From positions 13,269,869-13,333,868 of the forward strand of contig NC_037271.1 in NCBI RefSeq assembly GCF_000002425.4: DNA of 64,000 nt, in the 5' to 3' direction. This document shows, piece after piece, positions 49,700 to 63,500 of the stretch. Position 1 is the first letter of the stretch, and each line of letters begins with the position of its first letter. The stretch is from Physcomitrium patens. Taxonomy: Eukaryota; Streptophyta; Bryopsida; Funariales; Funariaceae. A program made the translations under genes and the position numbers. Under the pieces are notes generated by a model. The model saw only the letters and a list, made by a program, of their open reading frames with translations. It ran no database searches and was not told the DNA's origin.

Positions 49700-52600
49700 A
49701 AAAGATGTCAAGCTTGTAGAAGACTGTAGCATTTTTGTTTTTTCTTGTGTACATGCTTTGGAACTTGAATTTATGATGGGGTCTATCATTCTGCCATAAT
49801 ATCTTGCTTGTGTATTTGTTTATTTTTCTCCAACCACGGTGGACAAGTTTGAAGGAATCACAATAAGAACACTCTTTCATATATTTATATTTCAATATAT
49901 TTCAATATCTGCATAATAATAAGAAGAAGAAAATTAAAATGTAGTTTGATTGAAGTGTTGTACAGTCCAGCTGACATTTTCAGAGCGTGGAAATGGGCTT
50001 CACAAATCAGAACCAAGCAGATTTTATTTTATTTTATTTTAAATTATGGTTTCACAGTTTCAAGCATTTGGGGATTCTGCAGCAATCACAACGTTCCTTA
50101 AATGGACCCATTTGGAGTTATGATATTAAAGAGACTGTCAAAGTGCTGATAATGTCAATGAGTAGAGGAATAACATACTTTTTTTTGTGTATCTAATGGC
50201 CCTTTCAACCCAAAGTGGATATACTCCTTTTAGATATTAAAAACCATTAACATGTGGAAGGCAAAATCAATAATTAGAAATTTCAAATTAAAATTAAATG
50301 GATAAATAAAAAGAATTAAAGAAAGAATAGTAAATTATCTTCAATTATTTCTTTTTATTTATCCATTTATTAATTAATAGTAAATGAATTTGTTAAATTT
50401 GAAGAATAGTAAACTATAATTAATTTGTTTGTTTTAATACATGTTTGGTTTTAATTTTTAATACTCAATAAGGTCTTTGAAAAATGTATAAGGTCTTTTA
50501 TGTATAAGGTCTTTGAAAAATTGGCTCACAACAATATTATACTTTATTAAACTGGTACTGACAATTGAAGCCATGTGTTTCATTGACTTTGAATCCATTG
50601 CCCATTAGGCTTGATGTTTAGTACTCAATTGTATTAAATTTGATATCAAAAACTGTTCTATTCAAAATTTTATTTCTTTGAGACTTCGTGTTTGAGTCAA
50701 AACATTCATATTCAACTTGTTGCATTTATATCTGCATTTATACACATTGTTTAATGAAAAACATTTTCAAAAATGTGTCTTCAAAGTTAAACCAGGTTTT
50801 GCCTTTGGCATCATTTAATGGTCTCAAGTATAAGAGTATTTTAAAGTTTCTATATTGTTGACAAGCATTCATGTTAATTTTTTAAATTTTATTTTATTTT
50901 GACAATATGTGTATATACATTTATATGAAATTTCCCATAAATATATACCATTATTTTTAGAAACAAATATTGTGATTTGAGAAAAACCAAATAGTTTCAA
51001 TTATAATTTATTCATTTACTATTCCTTGGTACCAGTTATTTACTATTTTACTTATTTTATTTAACCGTATTAGATTACATTGTTGCAATGGTTCAGTATG
51101 GCTATCACTTCAAAAGAATAAAAGAACAAAAGCATATGCTCATTGTATGATTTGTTATTTTTTATGATATTTTTTTGTTTTTTAGTTATCCAAATTGTTT
51201 ACTTTATTTTATTAAGCAAATCTTTACTAATAAATAAAAGCATTATACTAGCATATAGTCTTTTATAATATTGACATAATTAAATATATTGCCCATGAAT
51301 GAAAAAAACATATATTGTTATAAAGCACTATGATGTGTATTTCAAGGTAAGTATATTTTTACGTCTTATTCAATGAATTACTATTAGTCTTTTAGCTAGT
51401 GACTTTTTCCAGCTTTTGGTTGTTCTTTATTTTGATTTTAATGGTTTTTAGCAATTTTTTTGATATTTAAATGTAAACATACAGGTATACATATATATAT
51501 ATATATATATACATTTTATATTCACAAATTTTTGTACAGCTGTATGTAATTATCTACACCTGAATGGATAAAGACATCAAGAGTGTAAGTAAAATTCAAA
51601 AATTATAAACTTATACAACATTTGCAAAGTTAAAATAACTTTTAATGTTACACCTAATGATAGAAACTATATTAATAACGTGAAATAAATCTATACATAA
51701 ATATGTGCTCAAATAGTAAATTGCAATAAAAAAAATACTTTGAAGGATTTGGTATACATGGCAAGTGAGCTTTGTACTTGAAAACAACTATTTGAATGAT
51801 ATATCTCGCCTAAATCTTATTTTCTATTTTTAATTTCTAGTATATTAGATTTTTTTGACACATTTATATAACTTTATACCCTTAACATCTAATAATGATT
51901 TATTAATTTATCAGTTTATATATGTTTCCAAATGCTACATTGAGTAGTGTCTTGTTTTGTCCTATTGAAACCAAGTAACATTTGACCTAATTTAATAATA
52001 GGGTTTTAGTTTTTAAATATTTATTAATGTCCATTCCAGATACTTTGATTTATTTGATTTCCATCTTCTTTAAATTTTCTGATAACATTACTAAAAACTT
52101 GCTACACATGCATTTTTGTTTCTTTCTGAAATAAGTTCTTTCTATAAGAAGTGCTTAAGATCCAAGTATTTACATTCCATGTATTATCCGAATTTATTCT
52201 CATATTATTATTATTTTAATAATTTTTTCGAAAGTTTCACAGTACTTGTAACAATGCACAATAAAATACACGAACTTGAATTGAAATTTTGATGCTGCAA
52301 TAGACTAATCCAATATTAAGTCTATGTGCACAATTTTAATCAGTGAACATTTTATAAATTAAAACCCATTTGGTATGTTATTTCTAATATTAACAATATT
52401 CTATTTCCACATATATAGATTACATTACTTTTACAAAACCACTTTGACTTACTTATAAACTTGTAACATTATAATAAAAGTAGTAAAAAAGCAAAAAGTA
52501 TGTACTTCTATACAAAAAAGGTACATATTATAAATCTATAAATTTTTGGCTCCACACATTACACTTAGAGGTTCAATAGGAAGAAAAATAAAAAATAAAA

Positions 52601-52850
52601 AAATAAAAAAATTGGAAATGGGGTTCTAAGTAAATAACATGCAAGGAATTTCCACTAGTAATAGTGAAAAGTAAGATAAATATTTTAATGGGCACAAGCC
52701 TAAATGTGAGGCTCATAATCCCTCATCTATTACCCAAAGTATTTTTGTAAATAATTAAAAATTAGGAAAAAAAAAAAAAAAAAAAAAAACTAACACAACT
52801 CCCATGATGTCGATCACTTTCGGGTTTCACCTTTTTTAGAACTTTTAGAA
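49700..52850. other. AT-rich non-coding region
   Basis: No gene seen. It includes a (TA)n run at about 51488-51512 and an A-run at 52767-52790 just before the next GC-rich island. Confidence 0.5.
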
Positions 52851-53354
52851 CGTTTTAAGAAAGACAAACGCATGAAAAAGTATGTGGTCCTGAAATCCAT
52901 CCATCCACATAGTCATCCATCCACGCACTCATCCATTGCACTCATCCATCCAGTTCAACTCAAACCACGGGAACGATTACTTGCCAAATTTAGCGTAACG
53001 CACTTGATTCCCCTCAGGTTCCCATCAGAGTTCCCATCATGGTTCCCCTTTGTGTCCTCTTCCCTCCTTGCCCGCTCTACTAGGTCCTGCCGGGGACCTG
53101 ACCCTTTTCCAACTGCACTAAACCAAGACTCGCGAGGGGAGACTCTCACACTCCACCAAGATTCGCAAGACCAAAACTAATCCAGGTCTTCCTCGGGTGG
53201 TCAAGACAGGAGTGACAGAGGGGTCTTGGAGCCCACCGGCGGAATCACCCGCCAAGGACCCACCCGGCCCGACATCTAGAGCAGGGCCCCAGTCAACGTT
53301 CAAAAACTATGCGCGGGTCCGAGGTCGCGACGCTCGTTACGGCTTTCGCCTGGT

Positions 53355-53402
53355 TTTCGTTCGTTCGTCCGTTCGATCGATCGATCGATCGTTCGTTCGT
53401 TC
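53355..53402 (+). repeat. (TTCG)n / (ATCG)n tetranucleotide run
   Basis: TTCG and TCGA/ATCG units repeat within the putative leader of the locus at 53300-57690. The central GATCGATCGATC part is self-complementary. Confidence 0.85.
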
Positions 53403-56400
53403 TCTTCCTCATCCCATTCTATTCTCTTCTCCGCTTCGTCCTTAGTTACGAAGTGAGTGTATCCTCCTCCTCCTCGGACGTATTGACACACTGCCACACC
53501 GCAATTCCGCTTTTTCGAAGCCCTGCTTGCGTTGCCTTCGCCACACTCCATGCGCGATTATTCGTTGCCTTCTTCACTGCATGGAAAGCAAGGCCGTGTT
53601 CCTTCCTTCCTTCCTCGATTGATGTAGATAACGTGGTTCCTTCGTAGCTGTTTTTTTTATAAAGTGTTGTGGATTTTGGAGGTTTCGGTTTCTTGAAATC
53701 GTTGCACCGCGCCGCTATTTTTTGGTGGTGAATTGTTGCGGGGTTAGTGTCGAATCTGTCATTTGTCTGGCTGGCCCTTTCTAATTCGTTTGGCTTCGTT
53801 TTGTTTTGTTATCTTGGTTATTTATGTGGAGGTCGTAGTTCAATTGAATCGTAAAGGAAGTAGTACCGGTTTTTGGCTCGTCTTTTTTTTTCTTTTTCTT
53901 TCTGTGCAATCTGGAATTGGATTGTGCAGCACTAGTGGGAATTTTTCTAGGCTTCTAGTGTGTCGAGCGTGAATCTTTGTTCCCGAGCTGCGTTCGGCAA
54001 CTGAGCCTTTCGGCTAGTCGTGTGGGTGTGGGATCGCATTTGTTAGCTTAACTTGGACCACCATCTTTGGTTCAAAAACGAGGGCCGCTTTTCAGTAATT
54101 TAGAATGTCGTGCGGAATTGCGTAATAGGACGCGCGATGGATTAAACACGCTTGTGTCATGCGAATGGTCCATTAGAGCTTGTGAGTCTGGATAATGGTT
54201 ATCGATGTCAACTTCATTTCAGACCTAGGCTTCTTTTTGACATTGACTTGAACCATTTAAATAGATAGGCTTTGCATTAATGGTCTCTGTGTGGAACATC
54301 AAAGAAGATTGACTTTAACGCGTTCCGATTAAATCTACGAAGACAAAGCGAAGATAACTGGCATTTATTTCCAGCTTCAGACAATCGACATCCGAGGTAA
54401 TAAAAATTACTTCACACGGGCCTGTTACAAAGTTTCCCGGTGACATTCCCCCTCCCGTTGAGAGGAAGACAATTCAAATCATGTACACCTGTAGTTGGAC
54501 ATGTGCTTGTAGCAGCTTAGGTCGTCTAAGTTCGAGCTGCATGCATGAATTTTTGGCTTCCGCAAGCATTATTTCAAAGGATTTGAACTGCGTCAAATGG
54601 CGGGCGCGCAACTTTTTCAAACATAATTTAATTTCTTAACACATTCGAATGCAATCTCCCCTCATTCTTCTTTTAAACCTCTGCCACAAGTTTCCTTTTC
54701 GGTTTCACAATAGAAGTGCCTAACACAGTGCTGTTGATTGTTTTTTCACGCTGATTTTTGCGTTTTTGGATGCAGATGTTTCGTGACATTTGATTCCAAG
54801 CCAACCCATGGGGTATTTACAACGGTTAGGGCTAGGTAATGCCTTCCAACATCTGAATTTTGTTAGTGGTATCCTTCCACATTCAACAACCCCCCCTCCC
54901 CTCCCCTCCCGTTTTTTTTCTCTTTTTGTTGCATTTTCTTTCAAGGATTCTGCATTTAGTTTAGAAAATGATGACGATGCCAAACTAGAACAGCATTCTC
55001 GAGCCTGCTCTCGGGTGCTTGAGTATGAGAATGATTCGTTGTGCAAATCTGCAGTCTGGCTATATTGGGTTTCCAGATCAAACCGGTCATTTGCCCGTCC
55101 AGGGCATCATTGTGCCTTTTGGGGAGAGATGGATTTTTCTCTTCTTCTTATAGAATAGGGTGTATTACGCTCACACAAGAACTTTGCCTAGCTTGGATGA
55201 CCTATCATCCCCTCAGATAAGTACGCACCTGATTGACCGCTGATCGACTCTTGATTGGTAGGAGATGTGATCAACGAAGTAATGTTTCATGTGCAAAATT
55301 TTGCAGTCTCCAGAAGGAACAAGGAGGGTGGAACAATATCTCTGTGCTATAGTGCTGACTCAAAAGAAACTGGAAGGTGAATCTAGTTTCATACTGGGCT
55401 ACAATTTTACTACGCTTTTCAACTCTTTGGGTATTATTTGTTGTATTCGTGTAAAGCTGTGATCGTCATGAATAAGCTGCATTCGTTCTCCTAGATAGTG
55501 AATGCAACACATGCATGTGTATGGATTGGACTATTCCGGTGCTTCCAGATTGTCATTTCTTGTTCGTCTTGCTGTCCTCTCCAGCTGTACAGTGGAAACT
55601 GACAGAGACAGAAGCTGCAATTCGAATGCATCCATCAGCTGCACTACGATCCCGCAAACCCGCGTGTTCAATACCATCAATGAAGAAAGATCATTAATGG
55701 CTCCCGATACATGCGTCACGCAGGTGCATTCCGTGACGATGTTGTTCAGCTACACGCTGCTTGCTTGTACATATACTAGGTGGTCAGCAAATCCGTTGAG
55801 GAATTTATGTAACGTAGACTGTCCTCAACATTTTTGGGAAGGCCCTGCATTTAGTGAGCTCACAAGCTATTTCCTCTTGCCCCTTTATTGCTTTCAAGGA
55901 TTTTTCGTCACTTGGTTTTTACACCCCATACAGCCACACCAGATGTGCCAAATTTCTTAATTATTTACCTCCTCGTCGCAGCGTTCATGTTCAGTTGTTC
56001 TCGGGACGCCCGTCTCAAGTGAATGTAATGCGGCTCAATTCTCACCAAGGCCAAGTATACTGGGGCAGGACGACGACGTAGAATTCTTACGATACGAAAA
56101 ACATGTTCGAGCAAGAGCTCGGGCGGATACATACGGCGACAGCTTCGACTGGAAGACATTGATATTCTGGAGGCGGCACAAAAGGCCATCAGGCATAAGA
56201 TCATTGAACGCTAGTGCAGCGTCCACTCCTCTTCGTCACCAACCATTTTCAACACCGTCTCACCTTAAAGCCACTACTCAAAGCCGTCAAAAATCACGTG
56301 GTTACAGCTCAAGATGTGGTTCTTTCGCGGCTCCTTTGTATACATCAGAATTTTCCACCTCCAATTCAATCCCCAACTTCTGTCACCATCCTTGGAAAGA

Positions 56401-57656
56401 TGTCGACTGCAACATGTCACCTTATGTGCCCTTGGGCGGTCGAAGACCTCGTCTCGTAACGGCAGGGCCATTGTACATCGTAGACTGATTCGCCTCTCAC
56501 CGGCTTCCCAGGTATCAAGCGCACGGCCTTGTGAAGGTTGTACGCTAGTCACGAACCAGTACGAGTTACTCCTTCAAGTACCGATTTAAGCACCTCATTG
56601 AAAAACCAGCCGTAAGTGTTTTCGTTACCCTGGATCATTTGTGGCGATTCCGCAGAGGCTATCCTGGATATGTTCCGAGGCTTTCAGTAATTCCTGTCCC
56701 TGTGAACGGTGACAGAACGAACTTTAGGCTTGTGTTCGAAGCTACTGGTAGATTTAATTATTATCTTTTCTCGTGAGCACTTGGAATGCGGAATTTTTGC
56801 TCTACTTGTTCTTTATACCGGATTGCGAATTCCCTAGTCGAGGATATTCACGATGACCAACAATTCATCGTGACCAATCCAAGTCGTCTTACGAATATAG
56901 GAAAAGAAAAAAGAAATATGCATAGAAAGTCAGTGTTTAGATGATCTGAATATTGTTGGATTAGCCGATTGGATATGAAGTTGTACAACCCAATTTCGAG
57001 AGTGGCTTGTAGAGTTCGCACAGCAGCAGTCCATGTCTAGTATGGAAGTAACAAACTGTCATTAAGTCCTTGGGAAACAGAGATTGCTGTACGTTTTTTC
57101 TAGATGATCCGGGCAGTGATTTAGTACATTGTCCTTACATGGTTCGTGCTATGACTATTTGGCAGTGTAAAGCGTAGTCTTTCTCTTCCAGTGGTCGTAG
57201 GTGATGCTCTCTGGAAGCAGTACAGCATGGTTCTAAATCCTGTCAGATTGTAAATGGTAATCACAAAATGGATATATGTTCACCTTATCGTGGATTGAAT
57301 TTTATTTTTATTTTACGAAAATATTATTGCAGAAGACTCTGCTCTTCTGGATGGAGCAACGATTCAGGACTTATGATGTAATTGACAATTGAAATTGGTA
57401 AATTTCATTGAAAGAAGTGTGGTGAGTTGAGAACGACACATGAGTAGACTTTCTGTATCCAGTTTCACTGATGGATTAGCACTGGGAGTAGAATGTCTTT
57501 GGTAGATTGGTGTAACAGAATTGGGTTATTCCGAACCTTACTATATTTCTGGTGTATGACAATAATTTAAACTCAGTTGTATAAATTTGTATGGTATATT
57601 TCATTCCGAATTATGAGTTTTGTGGGAATTGTGAAGTAAAAGGATTACTTTGTACC

Positions 57657-57662
57657 AATAAA
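57657..57662 (+). terminator. poly(A) signal
   Basis: AATAAA in the context ACCAATAAAATTGC, at the point where GC-richer sequence gives way to AT-rich spacer. Consistent with the 3' end of the locus starting near 53300. Confidence 0.4.
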
Positions 57663-57699
57663 ATTGCTGCAAACACAGTTTTTAATTTGTATACTGGAT

Positions 57700-60500
57700 A
57701 TCTATGTAGTCAATTTAATGTTAAATTAAACACATTGACTCAAAAAGGTTGCAACTTTTAAATCTTGTAATTAGATGGAATCAAGAAGCTTCCTTTGCTT
57801 GGCTAAATACTTGTAGAAATTAACTGTAAAATACATAAAAGAAATAAGGTTACATGTATTTATTTTTACATGGAGAAATGAATGTTGTTCCCAAGAATTT
57901 GTATAAAATTCTCTTAAAGTGGCAGTTCTTACTAAAAAAAACTTCAAGAGAACAAAACCAAAAACATATTAAATTATCTATTAAAAAGTCAATATAAACT
58001 TTTACATTCATTAAAATCGGATATTTGTGTATTAAGTAATTTGATATTTACCTTCCAAAAAGGTCTTTATACTTAGGGGATAATATGAGAAGCAACAACT
58101 CCTAAATTGATTGATTGGATAAAACTGAAAAGTCTCTAAATCATAGCCAATTAAAGAATTTAAACATTGCATTCTCTTACCTTATTTCTTAAATGTAAAG
58201 ACTCCCTAATAATATTCACATTTGATATTCTTTTTAAAATAAAATCAAATTCAAAGTTTTTTTTTTTTTTTTGGGTTTTTTTTGTTAAATTTTTTATTCA
58301 AAGAATTTTCAGAGATTGTGGTTAGAATTGTTGTTGTTGTTATTTTTATTATTTTCTTTTTAACTTTGAGATAAATATAAGTATTAAAGGATGTTTATAA
58401 GATAAAAACTTATTTCTATTTTAAGTTTAAAACAAGAGTTTTCTTGAATGAGTCAATTTCCATGAGACATTTTCTCTCCCATGTGTATTTTAGGTTCAAA
58501 TTTGTGTAATATTAACAATGTTTGATATTTCAACCCTTTGATAATCAATCCAAAATTTGATACATCTTTTTAACAAAGATATTTTAAAATAGGTTCTATT
58601 TGTATAATTATGTCACTCCTTAGAGGTGCTATTATCTAAAATAAGCTATATATTTTGTTATGTAAATATACATAGAATTTGTAATAAAATACATGTTTAT
58701 AAAGTTTTAATTTGTATTACAAATTAGAAGGTTGCAAGCCAAAAGCAATTGACAATATTTTAATTGAAGCTCATTAAGACATACAATGTGAAAATATTAG
58801 AAGCAATTAAAGAATAATTGTTGTCTATGAAATATCTATTTTGTGTTTCATTAGGTTGTAAGACAACAATAAAAGGTAAATAGAAGTACATGCACAAAAG
58901 AACAAATATGGTTTAAATATAGACTCCACTACTCTATTCCAAGTATTGTAAGAAACCTTATGAACAACTCCATGCATCTTCATGAAATATATATATCAAA
59001 AGTTAGAAGGAGAAGTAGAAAAATGCTTTTCAAAGATATAATCAATCTAAACATTATACATTTCTTTGTATAAAAGTACAAGAATCACTCTCTATAATAA
59101 ATACAACTTTATTAGTTTTGAGTAAAATATTTAATATTAGAAATGTAATAATATGGAGGCTGTAATATTATTACATGTTATTACATATCTAACATGTTCT
59201 CTTCCTAAGTAATATTTCTTAATGCATTGTGTCTTTGATAGCATTGCAAGCCCTTGAACTATATTTCTTATTACAAGAAGACAATGTCAAGTTGTCACTT
59301 GGGCATTCTAATACAAGTTGATTAAATATGTGCATTTGAATTGCTATGTAAGTAATGTAGTTTGCATTAATTAGACTTTGTAGTGAAATCTTTATTAAAT
59401 AAACTCATAGATAAAGAATTTTTTCTAATTATTAGATGACTAATTGCAAAATTATGTGTCTAATATAGAGTTATGTCAAAAATAAATACCAAATGTCCAA
59501 AACTTGCCACTTCTTACATTGCTATCAAAAAAGAATTTATGAAGATTGATTAAGAAATATATATATATATATATATATTGCATTGATTTAAAAATAAATA
59601 GAAGCTCTTTGTCTCATATAGCCTTTTAAAGGTAGATACTGGTATAAATTTGAGTTTAATAATTGGTAGAAACAAAAAGAAAAGAAAAAAATCTGACATT
59701 TCATATTGCCTGAAACAATTGTAAACAAGTATTTTAGATGTTTTTAGCTATTACAATCACTGTTAAACACCATATTCCATTAAGTCTATATTATTTCATA
59801 CTCTAGAAATCAAATCGCCATACTTTTTTTGTAACCTAATGTAAAAAAACTCTAATATCATACTACGATATGATTTTTTAGAAAAGAAGTTTGAATCAAC
59901 TTTTTAAAAATAATGAAATACATACACTGTACAATCCAAACTATAAAGGTCAAAACCATTATCATGTGACATGGCCATACCGACAACATACAAATTGTGA
60001 TTTTCAGAACCTCTTCATTCCACCTCTCTCTCCCCCTGTTATTTTATTTTAAAAAGCACAGCCACTTTAACAGGGAAGAATACAAAACTATTATTAATAA
60101 TGTTAATGTCAAATACTTGTTCAACTAAAAATAGTCACAAAACGAGAAAATGGTCATTCTGTCCAATAATGTAACGACATCGTGCACAACTGTCCCCTCA
60201 GAACCATTGTAAGTCTATTTCATTTTCATATGATTTGATTCCGAGTGAAAGCCACTTGCATAGAAGTAGCTTCAAGTCCAACTCCATTTCTGCCTAGTGT
60301 TTGAATCTTCATCTGCCGACCCAGCATGTCACTCATCATTCAATAGCTCAGAAGTGTTTTTAATTCTCTGTTTATCCTTAATTTTGGGAGGCAATTGCGA
60401 GTAGGATTAAGCTGCTAGTGACCTCCCTGTCAAGGGAAAAAGGATGACATGCTTCTACGTCGCATGACATACTTCGATGAGGAATTGAATATAAACTATG
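57700..60500. other. AT-rich spacer between two loci
   Basis: No open frames of note. It has a (TA)n run at about 59560-59578. The part nearest 60500 probably includes the 3' untranslated region of the minus-strand gene; AAAATAAAATAA on the minus strand near 60041-60052 could serve as its poly(A) signal. Confidence 0.45.
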
Positions 60501-60526
60501 TTACAGTACTATCCCCTGAGACGAAA

Positions 60527-63500
60527 TCAAGTTTGTAGTCTCCTGGCATGGTTGAGAATGGCTGCTGCACCAGCATCTTTAACAGGTTTCTCATTGGTAG
60601 ATTGGGTGGCAGCAGTGTTTTCAGGTACAGGAACAGGCTCAGGGATATCAACCAGGCGCTCCATTGTTGCCAATTGATCGTAGGGTGCTATCTGCAAGAC
60701 ACAAGCATTTGGCACTGAGTGACATGAGAAATTTGCGAGAACCTTGATCAATGGTATTCAGTGACTGCATCACGTTGCTGAAGCTTGAAGTAAGGCTTTG
60801 AAATTGACACTTGCCTGACTGAAACCATCCGGCCAGTTAATGGCAGCGGCGTAGTTGCCCATCGGTCTGATGCTCTCTGGAGCAAGATCTTCAGCAACAT
60901 CAGTATACCGCAGCTTTTGCTCACCGGACCACTCGTCCTGCATTCGAACACAAGGTCAATTTCATACTCAGGTTGGTTCGCATCCTGCAGTTCTTCTCTT
61001 ATGCCAGCTGAAAGTGAATGTACATCACAGAATTGAATTCTTACTGAACGTCTCATCCTCCGCAAAATGACTTATAGCATCCTAAATCCCAGCAGTTCAG
61101 AGTGGATATCATACAATGCTTTTGGCAGATCTGTCATTTCGGCGAACGGTGGCGGGGTGCAGCAAAAATTCCTCCGTTGTTCCAGGAACCTTTACTCGAA
61201 TTGCATTTATGGCCTTGTCATACATGACAGCAGTTGACACTGCAGGTGAAACATATGTCAGCTTACGAAGGAGCGTTACGTAAAATGGCTAGTAAGTCCC
61301 CATATCACTGGACTTTTGTTAAAACTAAAATCTCCTTTTACTTTAATTTGAGATGAACAAGCAATGTAATGTTGAAATTCAGAAAGTCTCATAAGAAATT
61401 GATCTCAATCAAAGGGATGTTTAAGCTATGTCCGCAAATTCTGACCTAACCGATGCACCTGAATAAGCATGTATCAGTTACCTGCTTGTCGAAGCTTGGC
61501 ACATTGTTGCACTACGCAAACCCCAACGTCTGAGAAGATATTGGCAACTTGGCCTTGTGGGTCCACAACTACTTCTGGGTTGCCGGTATCTCCAGCTGCT
61601 GAGAGCTGCAAGTGTCAGCAACAAAAAAAAAGTTAAAATCGTAGCCCTCCAGGATTGAATTCCACGTGTTCTAAAATTACAAAGTCTCCATACAGTGCTG
61701 TCACGACGAAGCCCAAGAAATCTTAAAGATATCACAAACGTTCATGAATTGGAGAACTTACTTCCGGTCTGATGGGGAGCTCGAACAGATGCGGAATGCC
61801 GAACTGTTCAACTACCTGGACAAACATTCTGGATTACTACATGATCAACAAGCCCAAAGATCATCTACGAACACCACAAGAAAAAAAAATTCGTTCATTT
61901 TAAAATTTTAGAATTTCTGACTTGATGGAACATAACTTTAAAAATTTCACAACGTAAATAACCGGGTATCGAAGATCACTAGGGTAAAGTTATGAGACGT
62001 CAATAAGGGAGTACCTTGGAACCAGAACCCTTTCCAAATGGATAATAGCGCTTATCATCACCTTCAAAGAAACACATATTCTCCACAACGGCAATGCATG
62101 GGACCTGCAGGGTTAAGCAAACAATGCACCTGTTAAAGAGACTTAAAACTTAAGGTTTACGGTCCAGTACCCCTATTATCAGATCTAATGCACAGCTCCA
62201 GTGGAAATTGAAATGTCAAGTAGATTAAGAAATGAGAGTGAGAATAGACCTTAAGTTTGGAGAACATGCGCACTCCCTTGGCCACATCTATGAATGCCAA
62301 CTTCTGAGGTGTTGTAACAATGACGGCTGCTGTCAACGGCACCACCTGAACGACGAGAGCATAAGAGAGAGAAATCCATGTGAAATAAATATATGTCAAA
62401 CAACTTAGTTGAAAGTCTGCTTACAATAGACTAACCAATTCGAACCATAGTTTGCCATTTTACCCTACATTATCATTTCACTAAGATCCTGAGGGACACA
62501 CCCTAGCAACAAGTTATATTGAAGACAACCTGGCATAAGGTCAGCTGAATATCCCCTGTACCAGGCGGCATGTCAATCACCAAGTAGTCCAACTCGCCCC
62601 TGCAACCATGCATTCTTCAACTTCCAGAACTTCGAAAGAGGGCTTAAAGTACAGCAATTGAACTACTCTACTAAGAAAATAAACAGTTTACAATAAAAGA
62701 AAATCAAAGACGTGAACATGGAATAGGCTGGTAGCTATACCAGTCTGTAGTAGTAAGAAATTGATTGATAACTCCAGAGACCATGGGTCCCCTCATGATA
62801 GCGCTGCCCTGGCCGGCATAGCCAAATGACACAAGTTTCACTCCGAGGTACTCGGTTGGAATAATCGCTCTTGTCTCCGGATTCTGCAACGACAAGACAT
62901 AGATGATTCGAGATGTCCGGAGCTCGCGTAATCACACATATAGTAGCGATCCAGTTCAGTCAAAGTAATAGAGACCAGGATCGACGCTCATCCATGACTA
63001 ATCCCAAGGGCCAGGGGATCTACTTACCATTTGCAATACTTTCACTTCTGGTGACACCATAGTTGGCAGGCTGGGACCATATATGTCGGCATCGAAGATG
63101 CCAACCCTTGCACCCATTTGTGCCAGTGAATACGCAAGGTTTACTGCCACTGTGGACTTCCCAACTCCACCCTGCACAAAAACAATATGAAAAGCAAACT
63201 CTGGACTCTAAAGTATAGAGCTTGTAGGGTTGATCACGTTGCAGGGTTTCGCGAGCAAGGACATATACTGTGCAAGAGAAAGGAGTTGGACAAAAATAAC
63301 CATACAGGACTAGCTGCAAGTTGATTAGATGCTTTAAAGGACAGAAACAATGGAGATTTACTACTACCATGCCGAAACTATGTAAGGGCAGTGTTCAGGG
63401 CACCTTGCAACTTGAAACCGCCACAATGTTTGAGACTTTCTTCAGACCAGCAGGGACATCATCTGCGATAAGAGGCTTGGCAGGTTGTGCAGTCATTTTT

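Larger units (their letters stand above)
53300..57690 (+). other. transcript-like GC-rich locus, gene model unresolved
   Basis: Signs of a host gene on the plus strand: a pyrimidine-rich, CpG-rich leader (53340-53470), several intron-like boundaries, GC-rich exon-like blocks and an AATAAA signal at 57657-57662. Splice-like segments include 54776-54835 (only one frame open, encoding FVTFDSKPTHGVFTTVRA, donor AG|GTAAT), a segment from about 54960, 55307-55376 (TTTTGCAG acceptor, donor AAG|GTGAAT, encoding SPEGTRRVEQYLCAIVLTQK) and 55585-55723 (CTCTCCAG acceptor, CAG|GTGCAT donor). The block 55980-56590 is open in more than one frame, one of which contains LEDIDILEAAQKAIRHKIIE. I could not chain these into one product or recognise a family. 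It may be an unfamiliar gene, a non-coding RNA or a decaying gene. Confidence 0.4.

Noticed and set aside
53309-53647. 112-codon frame beginning MRGSEV
   Set aside because: Its middle is a translation of the TTCG/ATCG repeat (DRSIDRSF), overlapping frames read the same repeat on both strands, and no homology is apparent. It is more likely a transcript leader.
54790-55158. 122-codon frame starting MIPSQPMGYLQ as a single exon
   Set aside because: It runs through a good splice donor (54835) and a CCCTCCCC/T-rich acceptor tract, so it reads across what looks like an intron.
56274-56552. Minus-strand frame of 92 codons
   Set aside because: It overlaps plus-strand open frames in the same GC-rich block, and there is no splice or promoter support on the minus strand.
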